Positions 6,046 through 13,078 of a DNA stretch of 13,446 nucleotides are shown one piece after another. The notes below the pieces were generated by a model that had not been told where the DNA came from, ran no database searches, and worked only from the letters and a program-made list of their open reading frames with translations. Position numbers and translations under genes: made by a program. Origin of the DNA: Actinomycetes bacterium (lineage in GTDB: Bacteria; Actinomycetota; Actinomycetes; Propionibacteriales; Propionibacteriaceae); the NCBI GenBank assembly GCA_023460935.1, contig JAEWOI010000003.1, positions 1 to 13,446 of the forward strand, written 5' to 3'. The first letter of the stretch is position 1; each line of letters begins with the position of its first letter.

Positions 6046-7215
6046 TCAGGCGGGCTGGTGGCGGGCGGCCAACTGCAACGCGCCGATGATCTCCGCCCGG
6101 TGGCCGAGCGCAGCCGGCAGCACCTCGACCATGCCGGCTATGGCGGGCTGGGCGAACCGCCCGACGGAGGAGCGCACGCCCTCGATCAGGGCCGGGCCGG
6201 AGGCGCCCAGCTCGCCACCGATGATCACCGCGGTGGGGTTCAGCAGGTTGCACAGGTCGGCCGCGACGATGCCGAGGGTGCGCCCGGCCTCGTTCAGGAT
6301 GCGGGCCGAGACCGGGTCGTCCAGCTCGGCCAGGTCGATGTCCTCGGCCAGGAGATTGGGATGGGTGTGCGCGATCTGCGCCTTCACCGACGGCACCGAC
6401 ACCACGGTCTCCAGGCAACCGCGGCTGCCGCAGCGGCACAGCTCGGTGCGTCCGGCGATCGTGGTGTGGCCGACCTCCCCGGCCAGGCCGGTGCCGCCGC
6501 GGTAGGGCTCGCCGTTGATCACCAGGCCGGCCCCGACGCCGTGCGAGGCCTTGATGTAGATGAAGTCCCGGTGCTGCTGGCCGGCGCCCCGGTACAGTTC
6601 GCCCCAGGCGCCGAGGGCCGCGTCATTGTCGATCCGCACCGGGACGCCCAGTCGCCGGGCGAGTTCGCGCGCCGGGCTCTTGCCCACCCAGCTCGACAGC
6701 ACCGTCGACTGGCGCACGAGGCCGGTCTGGGCGTCGATCGGGGCGGGAACGCCCATCACAACGCAGCGGAAGCGCTCGGCCTGGTGCCGGCGCTGCATGT
6801 CGAGCAGGTGGTGGCAGGCGATGTCGACGCCCTGGTCGGAGACCTCGTCGACATTCAGCTGGATCGTCACTTCCTCCACGAGGTTGCCGAGGCTGTCGCC
6901 CAGGGCGACGCTGACGTGCTGGTGGCCGAAGTCGATCGCGCCGGTCGGGGCGCCGGTGGAGACCACGTTCAGAACGGCTGCCGGGCGGCCGCTGCCCGAC
7001 CCCGGACCCTTCGCCCGCGCTGTCGACTCGGTGATGCGCCCGTCCGCGAGGAGGCGGCTCACCGCGTGGCCGACAGTACTGCTCGGCAGACCGGTCAATT
7101 CGACCAATCCCGAACGAGTCAGGTCGGAGGATTCGCGGATCAGTTGGTAGATGTCCTCGCGCGTCCGATCGCGCGGCGACGAGCGGTCGGGCGACGGTGG
7201 CACGGCGGCCAGCAT
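6046..7215 (-). CDS. ROK-family transcriptional repressor
   Basis: This 389-aa protein has an N-terminal winged helix-turn-helix (about residues 20-65, with TRSGLVELTGLPSSTVGHAV as the DNA-binding core) and a C-terminal ROK sugar-kinase-like domain. The ROK zinc site is intact: His250 in GEVGH, and Cys260, Cys262 and Cys267 in CRCGSRGCLE. The sugar-binding IDNDAALGAWGE and IIGGELG motifs are present. The phosphate loop that reads D-x-GGT in ROK kinases is DFGHQHV here (residues 95-101), which fits a ligand-sensing regulator and not an active kinase. It is divergent from the mmsA-mmsB-chvE importer, making it the likely local regulator of that operon, with a monosaccharide as inducer. The 38-bp gap to the LolA-like gene allows read-through into the export genes. 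Confidence 0.9.
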   Translation of the reverse strand: MLAAVPPSPDRSSPRDRTREDIYQLIRESSDLTRSGLVELTGLPSSTVGHAVSRLLADGRITESTARAKGPGSGSGRPAAVLNVVSTGAPTGAIDFGHQHVSVALGDSLGNLVEEVTIQLNVDEVSDQGVDIACHHLLDMQRRHQAERFRCVVMGVPAPIDAQTGLVRQSTVLSSWVGKSPARELARRLGVPVRIDNDAALGAWGELYRGAGQQHRDFIYIKASHGVGAGLVINGEPYRGGTGLAGEVGHTTIAGRTELCRCGSRGCLETVVSVPSVKAQIAHTHPNLLAEDIDLAELDDPVSARILNEAGRTLGIVAADLCNLLNPTAVIIGGELGASGPALIEGVRSSVGRFAQPAIAGMVEVLPAALGHRAEIIGALQLAARHQPA

Positions 7216-7277
7216 AGGGCATCGCTGCTCCGTTTTGCGCGATCCCTGAGGGAATATTCTGCCAACGACTGATTAAA

Positions 7278-7313
7278 ACAGTTCGATAACGACGCGGAAA
7301 CTGTCATTGACAG
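7278..7313. promoter_or_regulatory. Candidate ROK operators in the divergent intergenic region
   Basis: CTGTCATTGACAG (7301-7313) is a perfect palindrome around one central base, and it overlaps the -35 of the sugar operon. ACAGTT (7278-7283) and AACTGT (7299-7304) form a second inverted repeat with a 15-bp spacer, sharing its right half with the first. An extra ACTG half-site lies at 7268-7271. The sites lie in the AT-richest stretch of the window, between the ROK gene and its presumed target. Binding here would block the mmsA promoter. A promoter for the ROK gene on the minus strand was not resolved; GAATATTC (7252-7259) marks the only other AT-rich block. Confidence 0.5.
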
Positions 7314-7334
7314 GCCTAATGGCGCTGCTAGTGT
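7307..7334 (+). promoter_or_regulatory. Strong sigma-70-type promoter for mmsA-mmsB-chvE
   Basis: A consensus -35 TTGACA (7307-7312) and a -10 TAGTGT (7329-7334, TAnnnT type) are spaced by 16 bp, with TGC directly before the -10 (extended -10). Transcription would start near 7341, giving a 5' untranslated leader of about 110 nt before the TTG start at 7452. Confidence 0.6.
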
Positions 7335-7409
7335 GCCGGGGAGGCGGGGGAAGTAGCCGTGGTCCGGTTGCACGGCCACCGGCCCTGCCCGCACAGCGTC
7401 GTACGAACC

Positions 7410-7429
7410 GGCGGCTCCGGCGAGCCGCC
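7410..7429 (+). promoter_or_regulatory. 5'-UTR hairpin just upstream of the mmsA SD
   Basis: GGCGGCTC (7410-7417) and GAGCCGCC (7422-7429) form a perfect 8-bp stem with a CGGC loop. It ends 8 nt before the GGAGGGG SD (7438-7444). There is no T tract after it, so it looks like an mRNA-stability or translation-tuning structure and not a terminator. Confidence 0.5.
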
Positions 7430-7451
7430 AGAACCTCGGAGGGGTTGGAAG

Positions 7452-9011
7452 TTGCCCGGTGAGTCGGACCTGATCCTGGAGATGAAGCACATCTCCAAGG
7501 AGTTCCCCGGGGTGAAGGCCCTGGACGGGGTGTCGTTGCGGGTCCACCGTGGCGAGATCCATGCGATCTGCGGCGAGAACGGTGCGGGCAAGTCGACCCT
7601 GATGAAGGTGCTGTCCGGGGTGCACCCGCACGGCAGCTACTCCGGTGAGATCCACTACGACGGCAGGCCGGCGGAGTTCGCGAACATCCGCCAGTCCGAG
7701 CATGCCGGGATCGTGATCATCCACCAGGAGCTGGCGCTGATCCCCGAGCTGTCGATCATGGAGAACATCTTCCTCGGCAACGAGGTGCGCGGCCGGCTGG
7801 GCGTGGACTGGATCGCGACCAGGCAGCGGGCGCGCGAGCTGATGTCGCGGGTGGGCCTGCAGGACGACCCGGACACCCAGATCAAGAGCATCGGGGTGGG
7901 CAAGCAGCAGCTGGTGGAGATCGCCAAGGCGATCAGCAAGGACGTGAAGCTGCTGATCCTGGACGAGCCGACCGCTGCGTTGAACGAGCGGGACTCGGCG
8001 CACCTGCTGGACCTGATCCGGGAGTTCAAGAGCCACGGCATGACCTGCATCATGATCAGCCACAAGCTCAACGAGATCGCAGCGATCGCCGACTCGATCA
8101 CGATCATCCGGGACGGCCGTTCGGTGGAGACCATCGAGGTGCCCGAGGGTGAGCGGGTGGACGAGGACCGGCTGATCCGCGGCATGGTGGGCCGGGAGCT
8201 GACGTCCCGCTACCCCGAGCGGGTGCCCCACGTCGGGGAGGTGCTGTTCGAGGTCAAGGACTGGACGATCCGGCACCCGGAGGTCAGCGAGCGGCTGGTG
8301 TGCAAGGGTTCGGACTTCTTCATCCGCCGCGGCGAGATCGTCGGCTTCGCCGGCCTGATGGGGGCCGGGCGCACCGAGCTGGCCCGTTCGCTGTTCGGCC
8401 GCTCGTACGGCACCTACGTCAAGGGCCGGATGTTCCTCAACGGTGCCGAGATCTCGCCCAGGACGGTGGAGCAGGCCATCGAGCTGCACATGGCCTACGT
8501 GACCGAGGACCGCAAGGTGCTGGGCCTGAACCTGCTGGACGACATCCGCACCACCGTGGTCTCGGCGGAGCTGGACCAGATCTCCCCGCGCGGGGTGGTC
8601 GACCGCAACGCCGAGTTCTCCGCTGCGGAGAAGTACCGCAGGGAGCTGCGGATCAAGACCCCGAGCGTCAACGAGGGCGTGATCAAGCTGTCCGGGGGCA
8701 ACCAGCAGAAAGTCGTGGTGGCCAAGTGGCTGTTCACCGAGCCCGAGCTGCTGATCCTCGACGAGCCGACCCGCGGCATCGACGTGGGCGCCAAGTACGA
8801 GATGTACGGGATCATGAACGCCCTCGCCGAGCAGGGCAAGGGGATCATGATGATCAGCTCCGAGCTGCCCGAGCTGCTGGGCACCTGCGACCGCATCTAC
8901 ACCGTCAGCAGCGGCGCGATCACCGGCTGCCTGGACGCCGCGGAGGCCACCCAGGAGAGCCTGATGCGGCTGATGACGCTGATTCCGACCACCACCAAGG
9001 ATGCGGCCTGA
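7452..9011 (+). CDS. mmsA: Multiple-monosaccharide ABC importer, double ATP-binding protein (MmsA/GguA)
   Basis: This 519-aa protein has two fused ABC domains, as in the XylG/RbsA/MmsA group. Domain 1 has Walker A GENGAGKST (41-49), the MmsA/GguA-type VLSGVHPHGSYSGEI and IVIIHQELALIPELSI segments, a degenerate signature IGVGKQQL and Walker B LLILDEPTAAL (Asp171). Domain 2 has the usual degenerate Walker A GLMGAGRTEL, signature LSGGNQQK (from Leu413) and Walker B LLILDEPTRGID (Asp437). The chosen start is TTG 7452, because GGAGGGG (7438-7444) lies 7 nt upstream and the length then matches the family (about 510 aa). The open frame continues upstream to GTG 7359 without family similarity, and ATG 7482 is the alternative. 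Closest recognised relatives are the L-arabinose/galactose/glucose importers of the ChvE-GguAB type. Confidence 0.92.
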   Translation: MPGESDLILEMKHISKEFPGVKALDGVSLRVHRGEIHAICGENGAGKSTLMKVLSGVHPHGSYSGEIHYDGRPAEFANIRQSEHAGIVIIHQELALIPELSIMENIFLGNEVRGRLGVDWIATRQRARELMSRVGLQDDPDTQIKSIGVGKQQLVEIAKAISKDVKLLILDEPTAALNERDSAHLLDLIREFKSHGMTCIMISHKLNEIAAIADSITIIRDGRSVETIEVPEGERVDEDRLIRGMVGRELTSRYPERVPHVGEVLFEVKDWTIRHPEVSERLVCKGSDFFIRRGEIVGFAGLMGAGRTELARSLFGRSYGTYVKGRMFLNGAEISPRTVEQAIELHMAYVTEDRKVLGLNLLDDIRTTVVSAELDQISPRGVVDRNAEFSAAEKYRRELRIKTPSVNEGVIKLSGGNQQKVVVAKWLFTEPELLILDEPTRGIDVGAKYEMYGIMNALAEQGKGIMMISSELPELLGTCDRIYTVSSGAITGCLDAAEATQESLMRLMTLIPTTTKDAA

Positions 9012-9028
9012 GCCGCGAGGGGAAGACG

Positions 9029-10303
9029 ATGGAAGCTCTGAAGAACCTGTTCGGCGGGAACCTGCGCCAGTTCGGCATGCTGTTCGTGCTGGTCGCCCTA
9101 GCGATCTTCTTCCACCTGATGACCGGCGGGCTGGTGATCACCCCGACCAACCTGATGAACCTGCTCAACGGCAACAGCTACATCCTGGTGCTGGCCATCG
9201 GCATGGTGATGGTGATCGTGGTGGGCCACATCGACCTGTCGGTGGGTTCGGTGGCGGCCTTCGTCGGCATCGTCGTGGCGATCGCGATGCGCGACTGGGG
9301 CATCCCGTGGTGGGCCGGCATCCTGCTCGGCCTGGCGATCGGTGCCGTGTGTGGCGCGGTGCAGGGCTTCTGGGTGGCCTACATGGGCATCCCGGGCTTC
9401 ATCGTCACGCTGGCCGGCTACATGTTCTTCCGGGGCGCCAACCAGTTCGTCGGCAAGTCGCTCACCGTCCCGGTGCCGAAGGACTTCCAGTACATCGGCG
9501 CCGGCTACCTGCCCGAGTGGGGCCCGAACACCGGCATGAACAACTCCACCCTGCTGCTGGGCGTGCTCGCCATCGCCGTACTGGTCTGGATGCAGCTGCG
9601 GCAGCGGCAGGCGCTGATCAAGGTCAACGCCGAGGTGCCGCCGATGTGGGTCACCGTGACCCGCATGGTGCTGCTGGCCGTCGTGATCGCCTACCTCACC
9701 TGGATGTTCGGAACTGGCCGTCCCGGCTCGTCCTTCCCGGTGCCCGGCCTGATCCTGGTTGCGCTGGTGATCGTGTACAGCTTCGTGACCGGACGGATGG
9801 TCACCGGCCGCCACATCTACGCCGTCGGCGGCAACCGGCTCGCAGCCGAGCTCTCGGGGGTGAACACCAAGAAGATCTACTTCCTGGTGATGCTGAACAT
9901 GTCGGTGCTGTCGGCCTTCGCCGGGATGATGTTCGTCGGCCGCTCGACCGCTTCCGGCCCGTTCGACGGCGTGGGCTGGGAACTGGACGCGATCGCGGCC
10001 GTCTTCATCGGCGGGGCTGCGGTCTCCGGCGGCGTCGGCACCGTGATCGGCTCGATGGTCGGTGGCCTGGTGATGGCAGTGCTGAACAACGGCCTGCAGC
10101 TGATGAGCGCCGGCTCGGACATGACCCAGATGATCAAGGGCGCGGTGCTGCTGGCCGCCGTCGCCATCGACGTGTGGCAGAAGAGCCAGGGCCGGCCCTC
10201 GATCAGCGGGCTGCTGTTCCGCGGCAAGGAGGCCAGCCAGACCACCCCGGCCGAGACCGCCCTCATCGAGGAAGCGGCGGCCAAGGCGACCGAGGCCAAG
10301 TGA
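9029..10303 (+). CDS. mmsB: Multiple-monosaccharide ABC importer permease (MmsB/GguB)
   Basis: This 424-aa polytopic membrane protein forms the sugar channel with MmsA. Its ATG follows an AGGGGAAG SD (9018-9025), 17 bp after the mmsA stop. About ten hydrophobic segments are visible. Family hallmarks are GMVMVIVVGHIDLSVGSV near the second span, GFWVAYMGIPGFIVTLAGY, VTGRHIYAVGGNRLAAELSG (the loop facing the ATPase), and FIGGAAVSGGVGTVIGSMVGG near the C-terminus, all typical of BPD-2 (RbsC/XylH/MmsB) permeases. The long insert with charged residues between the central spans (MQLRQRQALIKVNAEVPPMW) is characteristic of the larger MmsB/XylH proteins compared with RbsC. The C-terminal tail is hydrophilic and Ala/Glu-rich. 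The same frame is open upstream of 9029, but that part overlaps mmsA and is not coding. Confidence 0.92.
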   Translation: MEALKNLFGGNLRQFGMLFVLVALAIFFHLMTGGLVITPTNLMNLLNGNSYILVLAIGMVMVIVVGHIDLSVGSVAAFVGIVVAIAMRDWGIPWWAGILLGLAIGAVCGAVQGFWVAYMGIPGFIVTLAGYMFFRGANQFVGKSLTVPVPKDFQYIGAGYLPEWGPNTGMNNSTLLLGVLAIAVLVWMQLRQRQALIKVNAEVPPMWVTVTRMVLLAVVIAYLTWMFGTGRPGSSFPVPGLILVALVIVYSFVTGRMVTGRHIYAVGGNRLAAELSGVNTKKIYFLVMLNMSVLSAFAGMMFVGRSTASGPFDGVGWELDAIAAVFIGGAAVSGGVGTVIGSMVGGLVMAVLNNGLQLMSAGSDMTQMIKGAVLLAAVAIDVWQKSQGRPSISGLLFRGKEASQTTPAETALIEEAAAKATEAK

Positions 10304-10324
10304 CCTCGGAGGCAGGCGAGACTT

Positions 10325-10348
10325 CCCGGCCGCGCAGGGGCGGCCGGG
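10325..10348 (+). promoter_or_regulatory. Intercistronic stem-loop between mmsB and chvE
   Basis: CCCGGCCGC (10325-10333) and GCGGCCGGG (10340-10348) form a perfect 9-bp GC stem with a 6-nt loop, in the 89-bp gap between permease and binding-protein genes. A weaker 5-bp stem (CCGGA 10353-10357, TCCGG 10371-10375) follows. No T tract follows. Such hairpins in sugar importer operons usually protect mRNA ends or adjust the ratio of binding protein to membrane subunits. Confidence 0.55.
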
Positions 10349-10392
10349 CAGACCGGAAAGCCAAGGCGGCTCCGGATTGGAAAGAGGTAGGG

Positions 10393-11502
10393 ATGAAGAA
10401 GTTCACGAAGGCCGCGGTCGTACTTGCGGCTGCCGGGGCTTTGGCGCTGACCGGTTGTGGCGGGGGCCGTACCGAGACCCCGGCCCCCGGTGGTAGCGCC
10501 AGCGGTGCCGCCGGCGGGTTCGAGAAGGGCGCGACCATCGGTGTGGCGCTGCCGCAGAAGACCTCGGAGAACTGGGTGCTCGCCGAGCAGCTGTTCAACG
10601 ACGGCCTCAAGGCGGCCGGCTACGCGCCGAGCGTCCAGTTCGCCAACGGCGGCGTGACTGAGCAGCAGAACCAGATCACCGCGATGGTGGAGAAGGGCGC
10701 GAAGGTCCTGATCGTTGGCGCCATCGACGGCTCCCAGCTGGGCACCCAGCTCGCCGACGCCAAGGCCAAGGGCATCACCGTGATCGCCTACGACCGGCTG
10801 CTGACCAACACCGAGGACGTCGACTTCTACGTCGCGTTCGACAACTTCAAGGTCGGCCAGCTCCAGGGCCAGGCGCTGCTCGAGGGCCTCGCCAAGCGCA
10901 AGGGCGACAAGGACAAGTGGAACATCGAACTGATCGCCGGTAGCCCCGACGACTCCAACGCCAAGGTGTTCTTCGACGGCGCCATGGACGTGCTGAAGCC
11001 GAAGATCGATGACGGCACCCTCACCGTGGTGAGCAAGCAGACCAGCTTCGAGCAGGTCGTCACCCAGGGCTGGAAGGCCGAGAACGCGCAGAAGCGCATG
11101 GACACCGTGCTGTCCGGCTTCTACCAGAAGGCAGACCTCGACGGCATCCTGTCGCCGAACGACACCCTGGCCCGCGCCGCCATGGCCGCGGTCGACGCCG
11201 CCAGCAAGGACCTGCCGGTCGTCACCGGCCAGGACTCCGAGGTGGAGTCGGTGAAGTCGATCATGGCCGGCAAGCAGTACTCGACCATCTTCAAGGACAC
11301 CAACAAGCTCGTTGAGCACTCCATCGTGATGGTCAACGACCTGCAGGCCGGCAAGACCCCCGAGGTCAACGACACCGAGAGCTACAACAACGGTGTCAAG
11401 GTCGTCCCGTCCTACCTGCTCCCCCCGGTCATCGTGACCCAGGAGAACGCTGCGGAGGCCTACGCCAACGACAAGACGCTCGGCCCGCTCACCAAGGGCT
11501 GA
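10393..11502 (+). CDS. chvE: ChvE-like multiple-sugar-binding lipoprotein
   Basis: This 369-aa receptor belongs to the same importer. Signal peptide KKFTKAAVVLAAAGALALTGC has a lipobox LTGC (acylated Cys22), followed by a Gly/Pro/Ser linker, as expected for a Gram-positive anchored binding protein. The mature part follows Agrobacterium ChvE closely: IGVALPQKTSENW at the sugar cleft, VLIVGAIDGSQL, VIAYDRLL, AFDNFKVGQLQG, NIELIAGSPDDSNA, FFDGAMDVLKP, GILSPNDTLARA, VVTGQDSEVESVKSI, QYSTIFKDTNKL and a C-terminal NNGVKVVPSYLLPPV. The start is ATG 10393, with AGAGG at 10383-10387. ChvE proteins bind several aldose sugars, so glucose, galactose, arabinose or xylose are all possible ligands. The gene comes last and has its own good ribosome site; a strong terminator follows. 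Confidence 0.92.
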   Translation: MKKFTKAAVVLAAAGALALTGCGGGRTETPAPGGSASGAAGGFEKGATIGVALPQKTSENWVLAEQLFNDGLKAAGYAPSVQFANGGVTEQQNQITAMVEKGAKVLIVGAIDGSQLGTQLADAKAKGITVIAYDRLLTNTEDVDFYVAFDNFKVGQLQGQALLEGLAKRKGDKDKWNIELIAGSPDDSNAKVFFDGAMDVLKPKIDDGTLTVVSKQTSFEQVVTQGWKAENAQKRMDTVLSGFYQKADLDGILSPNDTLARAAMAAVDAASKDLPVVTGQDSEVESVKSIMAGKQYSTIFKDTNKLVEHSIVMVNDLQAGKTPEVNDTESYNNGVKVVPSYLLPPVIVTQENAAEAYANDKTLGPLTKG

Positions 11503-11517
11503 TCGTCAGCTAGCACC

Positions 11518-11552
11518 ACAGGTGCCGGGCTCCTTCGGGGCCCGGCACCTGT
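11518..11552 (+). terminator. Intrinsic terminator-like hairpin after chvE
   Basis: CAGGTGCCGGGC (11519-11530) pairs perfectly with GCCCGGCACCTG (11540-11551), an outer A-T pair can form at 11518/11552, and the loop region folds as CC-TTCG-GG, a stable UUCG tetraloop. A short TTTCTT run follows at 11552-11557. It starts 15 nt after the chvE stop codon and closes the sugar operon. Confidence 0.85.
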
Positions 11553-11584
11553 TTCTTGCTTCCGGCATGTGATGGGCTGGGCTC

Positions 11585-12598
11585 ATGTACGGAGCTGTCA
11601 TTCACGGTCCGGGCGACGTCCGCTACAGCGAGCGGCCCGACCCGGCCGTCGTCACACCCACCGACGCTGTGGTCCGCACGGTCGCCACCTGCGTGTGCGG
11701 TTCCGACCTGTGGCGGTACCGCGGCCTGCAGGAGGTGCCGCGGCCGAAGCCGATCGGCCACGAGTACTGCGGCGTGGTGGAGGCGGTCGGCGAAGCGGTG
11801 GCGTCCGTCCGGCCCGGGGACTTCGTGGTGGGCGGCTTCCTGCACAGCGACGGCACCTGTCCGCTGTGCCTGCGGGGCGCGCACGCCAACTGCCTGTCCG
11901 GCGGCGGCTACGACGGCTGCCAGGCCGAGCTGATCCGCGTCCCGAACGCGGACGGGACGTTGCTCGCTACCCCCGAGCACCCGGCCGGCGACCTGGTGCC
12001 GAGCATCCTCGCGCTCTCGGACGTGATGTGCACCGGCTGGCACGCCGCCGTCTGCGCCGGGGTGGGGCCCGGAGCAAGGGTCGCCGTGGTGGGCGACGGT
12101 GCGGTGGGACTCAGTGCGGTGCTCGCCGCAGCGCAGCTCGGCGCAGACCTGGTGGTCGCGATGAGCCGGCACGCCGACCGGCAGGCGATCGCCACCGGCT
12201 TCGGCGCCACCCACGTCGTGGCCGAGCGGGGCCAGGAGGGCATCGCCCGCATCCGGGAACTCACCGACGGCGTCGGCGCCGATGCGGTGCTGGAGTGCGT
12301 GGGCACGGAGGCGGCCCGCGAGCAGGCGTTCGGCTGCGTGCGGCCCGGCGGTATGGTCGGCGTGGTCGGGCTGCCGCACGGTGAGTTGCCCGGAACCGAC
12401 CTGTTCTGGCGCAACGTCGGCGTCCGTGGTGGACCGGCGCCCGTACGGGCCTATCTCCCGCAGCTCCTGGAGTGGGTGCTGCAGCGCCGGATCGAGCCCG
12501 GCCGGGTGTTCGACCTGGAGCTGCCGCTGGCCGAGGTGGCCGAGGCCTACCGTGCGATGGACACCAGGCGGGCGATCAAGGTGCTGCTCCGCCCATGA
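11585..12598 (+). CDS. Zinc-dependent medium-chain alcohol dehydrogenase
   Basis: This 337-aa oxidoreductase of the MDR superfamily has an N-terminal GroES-like catalytic domain with zinc ligands Cys38 (CVCGSD) and His59-Glu60 (GHEYCG), and a Rossmann domain with VAVVGDGAVGLSAV (GxGxxG at 170-175). The structural-zinc lobe reads DGTCPLC-x7-C: Cys92, Cys95 and Cys103 are present, but the first of the usual four cysteines is Asp89. I recall this SDGTC form from a subset of actinobacterial relatives, so it may be a natural variant and not damage. Substrate and cofactor cannot be assigned. There is no clear SD before the ATG. The gene sits between the sugar operon terminator and the thioredoxin unit, and its stop is 10 bp before the CsoR-type operator. 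Confidence 0.85.
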   Translation: MYGAVIHGPGDVRYSERPDPAVVTPTDAVVRTVATCVCGSDLWRYRGLQEVPRPKPIGHEYCGVVEAVGEAVASVRPGDFVVGGFLHSDGTCPLCLRGAHANCLSGGGYDGCQAELIRVPNADGTLLATPEHPAGDLVPSILALSDVMCTGWHAAVCAGVGPGARVAVVGDGAVGLSAVLAAAQLGADLVVAMSRHADRQAIATGFGATHVVAERGQEGIARIRELTDGVGADAVLECVGTEAAREQAFGCVRPGGMVGVVGLPHGELPGTDLFWRNVGVRGGPAPVRAYLPQLLEWVLQRRIEPGRVFDLELPLAEVAEAYRAMDTRRAIKVLLRP

Positions 12599-12608
12599 AA
12601 GACCGATG

Positions 12609-12624
12609 ATACCCTAGGGGGTAT
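12609..12624. promoter_or_regulatory. CsoR/CstR-type operator before the thioredoxin gene
   Basis: ATACCC-TAGG-GGGTAT is a perfect 6-bp inverted repeat with a 4-bp spacer: C and G tracts flanked by TA, as in operators of CsoR/FrmR/CstR repressors. A CsoR-family gene lies 455 bp downstream in the same unit. TACCCT (12610-12615) could itself serve as a TAnnnT -10, so binding would occlude the promoter; no good -35 was seen in the end of the dehydrogenase gene. The SD AGGAGG (12632-12637) follows directly. Confidence 0.65.
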
Positions 12625-12641
12625 ATGGAGAAGGAGGGTGG

Positions 12642-13016
12642 ATGGCCACCACGGAACTGACCGCCGCGACGTTCGAGGAGACCGTGCTCGGCAACGACAT
12701 CGTGCTGGTCGACTTCTGGGCGGCGTGGTGCGGCCCGTGCCGGATGTTCTCACCGGTGTACGAGGCTGCGTCGGAGGCGCACCCGGACCTGGTGTTCGGC
12801 AAGGTCGACACCGAGGCCGAGCGGGAGCTGGCCGCCGCGGCCGGCATCTCGTCGATCCCGACGCTGATGGTCTTCCGGGAGGGCCTGCTGCTCTACGCCC
12901 AGCCCGGCGCGATGCCCGGGCCGGCGCTGGCAGAGCTGATCGCAGCCGTGCGGGCCGCCGACATGGACGACGTCCGGGCGGAGCTCGCCGAGAGCCGTAC
13001 GGACGCGTCCGGATGA
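12642..13016 (+). CDS. trxA: Thioredoxin
   Basis: This 124-aa cytoplasmic thiol-disulfide oxidoreductase shows the classic VDFWAAWCGPCRMFSPV active site (redox pair Cys30 and Cys33), the KVDTEAERELAAAAGI strand-helix, and the cis-proline loop SSIPTLMVF (Pro73), which completes a full thioredoxin fold. The C-terminus is about 15 residues longer than E. coli thioredoxin and is charged. AAGGAGGG (12631-12638) lies a few bases before the ATG. The palindromic operator at 12609-12624 and the CsoR-family gene that follows suggest that this is a regulated, stress-type thioredoxin and not the housekeeping one. Thioredoxins reduce protein and low-molecular-weight persulfides, which fits the sensor's ligand set. 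Its partner reductase is not in the window. Confidence 0.93.
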   Translation: MATTELTAATFEETVLGNDIVLVDFWAAWCGPCRMFSPVYEAASEAHPDLVFGKVDTEAERELAAAAGISSIPTLMVFREGLLLYAQPGAMPGPALAELIAAVRAADMDDVRAELAESRTDASG

Positions 13017-13078
13017 CGTCCCCGGCCGAGCCGGCGGTAGCTATGATCGCCACGCAGGACGCGGAGGAGGCCGGCGGG

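Noticed and set aside
5995..7272. Plus-strand open frame opposite the ROK gene
   Set aside because: Its codons mirror the ROK gene, which has intact HTH, zinc and sugar motifs; no SD or domain supports the antisense frame.
7140..8489. Minus-strand open frame of 449 codons across the mmsA promoter and gene
   Set aside because: His/Asp/Leu-rich shadow translation of the mmsA ATPase domains; no family resemblance.
8300..9028. Extended N-terminus for the mmsB permease (frame open from 8300)
   Set aside because: The extension overlaps mmsA entirely and is Arg/Gly-rich non-membrane sequence; ATG 9029 has a good SD and starts a normal permease.
9001..10392. Extended N-terminus for the chvE-like protein (frame open from 9001)
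   Set aside because: It would place the lipoprotein signal in the middle of the protein and overlap mmsB; ATG 10393 with AGAGG is clearly the start.
13013..13078. Earlier start (ATG 13013, ATGA overlap with thioredoxin) for the CsoR-family gene
   Set aside because: No SD precedes it and the added residues are low-complexity; GGAGGAGG is placed ideally for ATG 13079. It remains a possible alternative.
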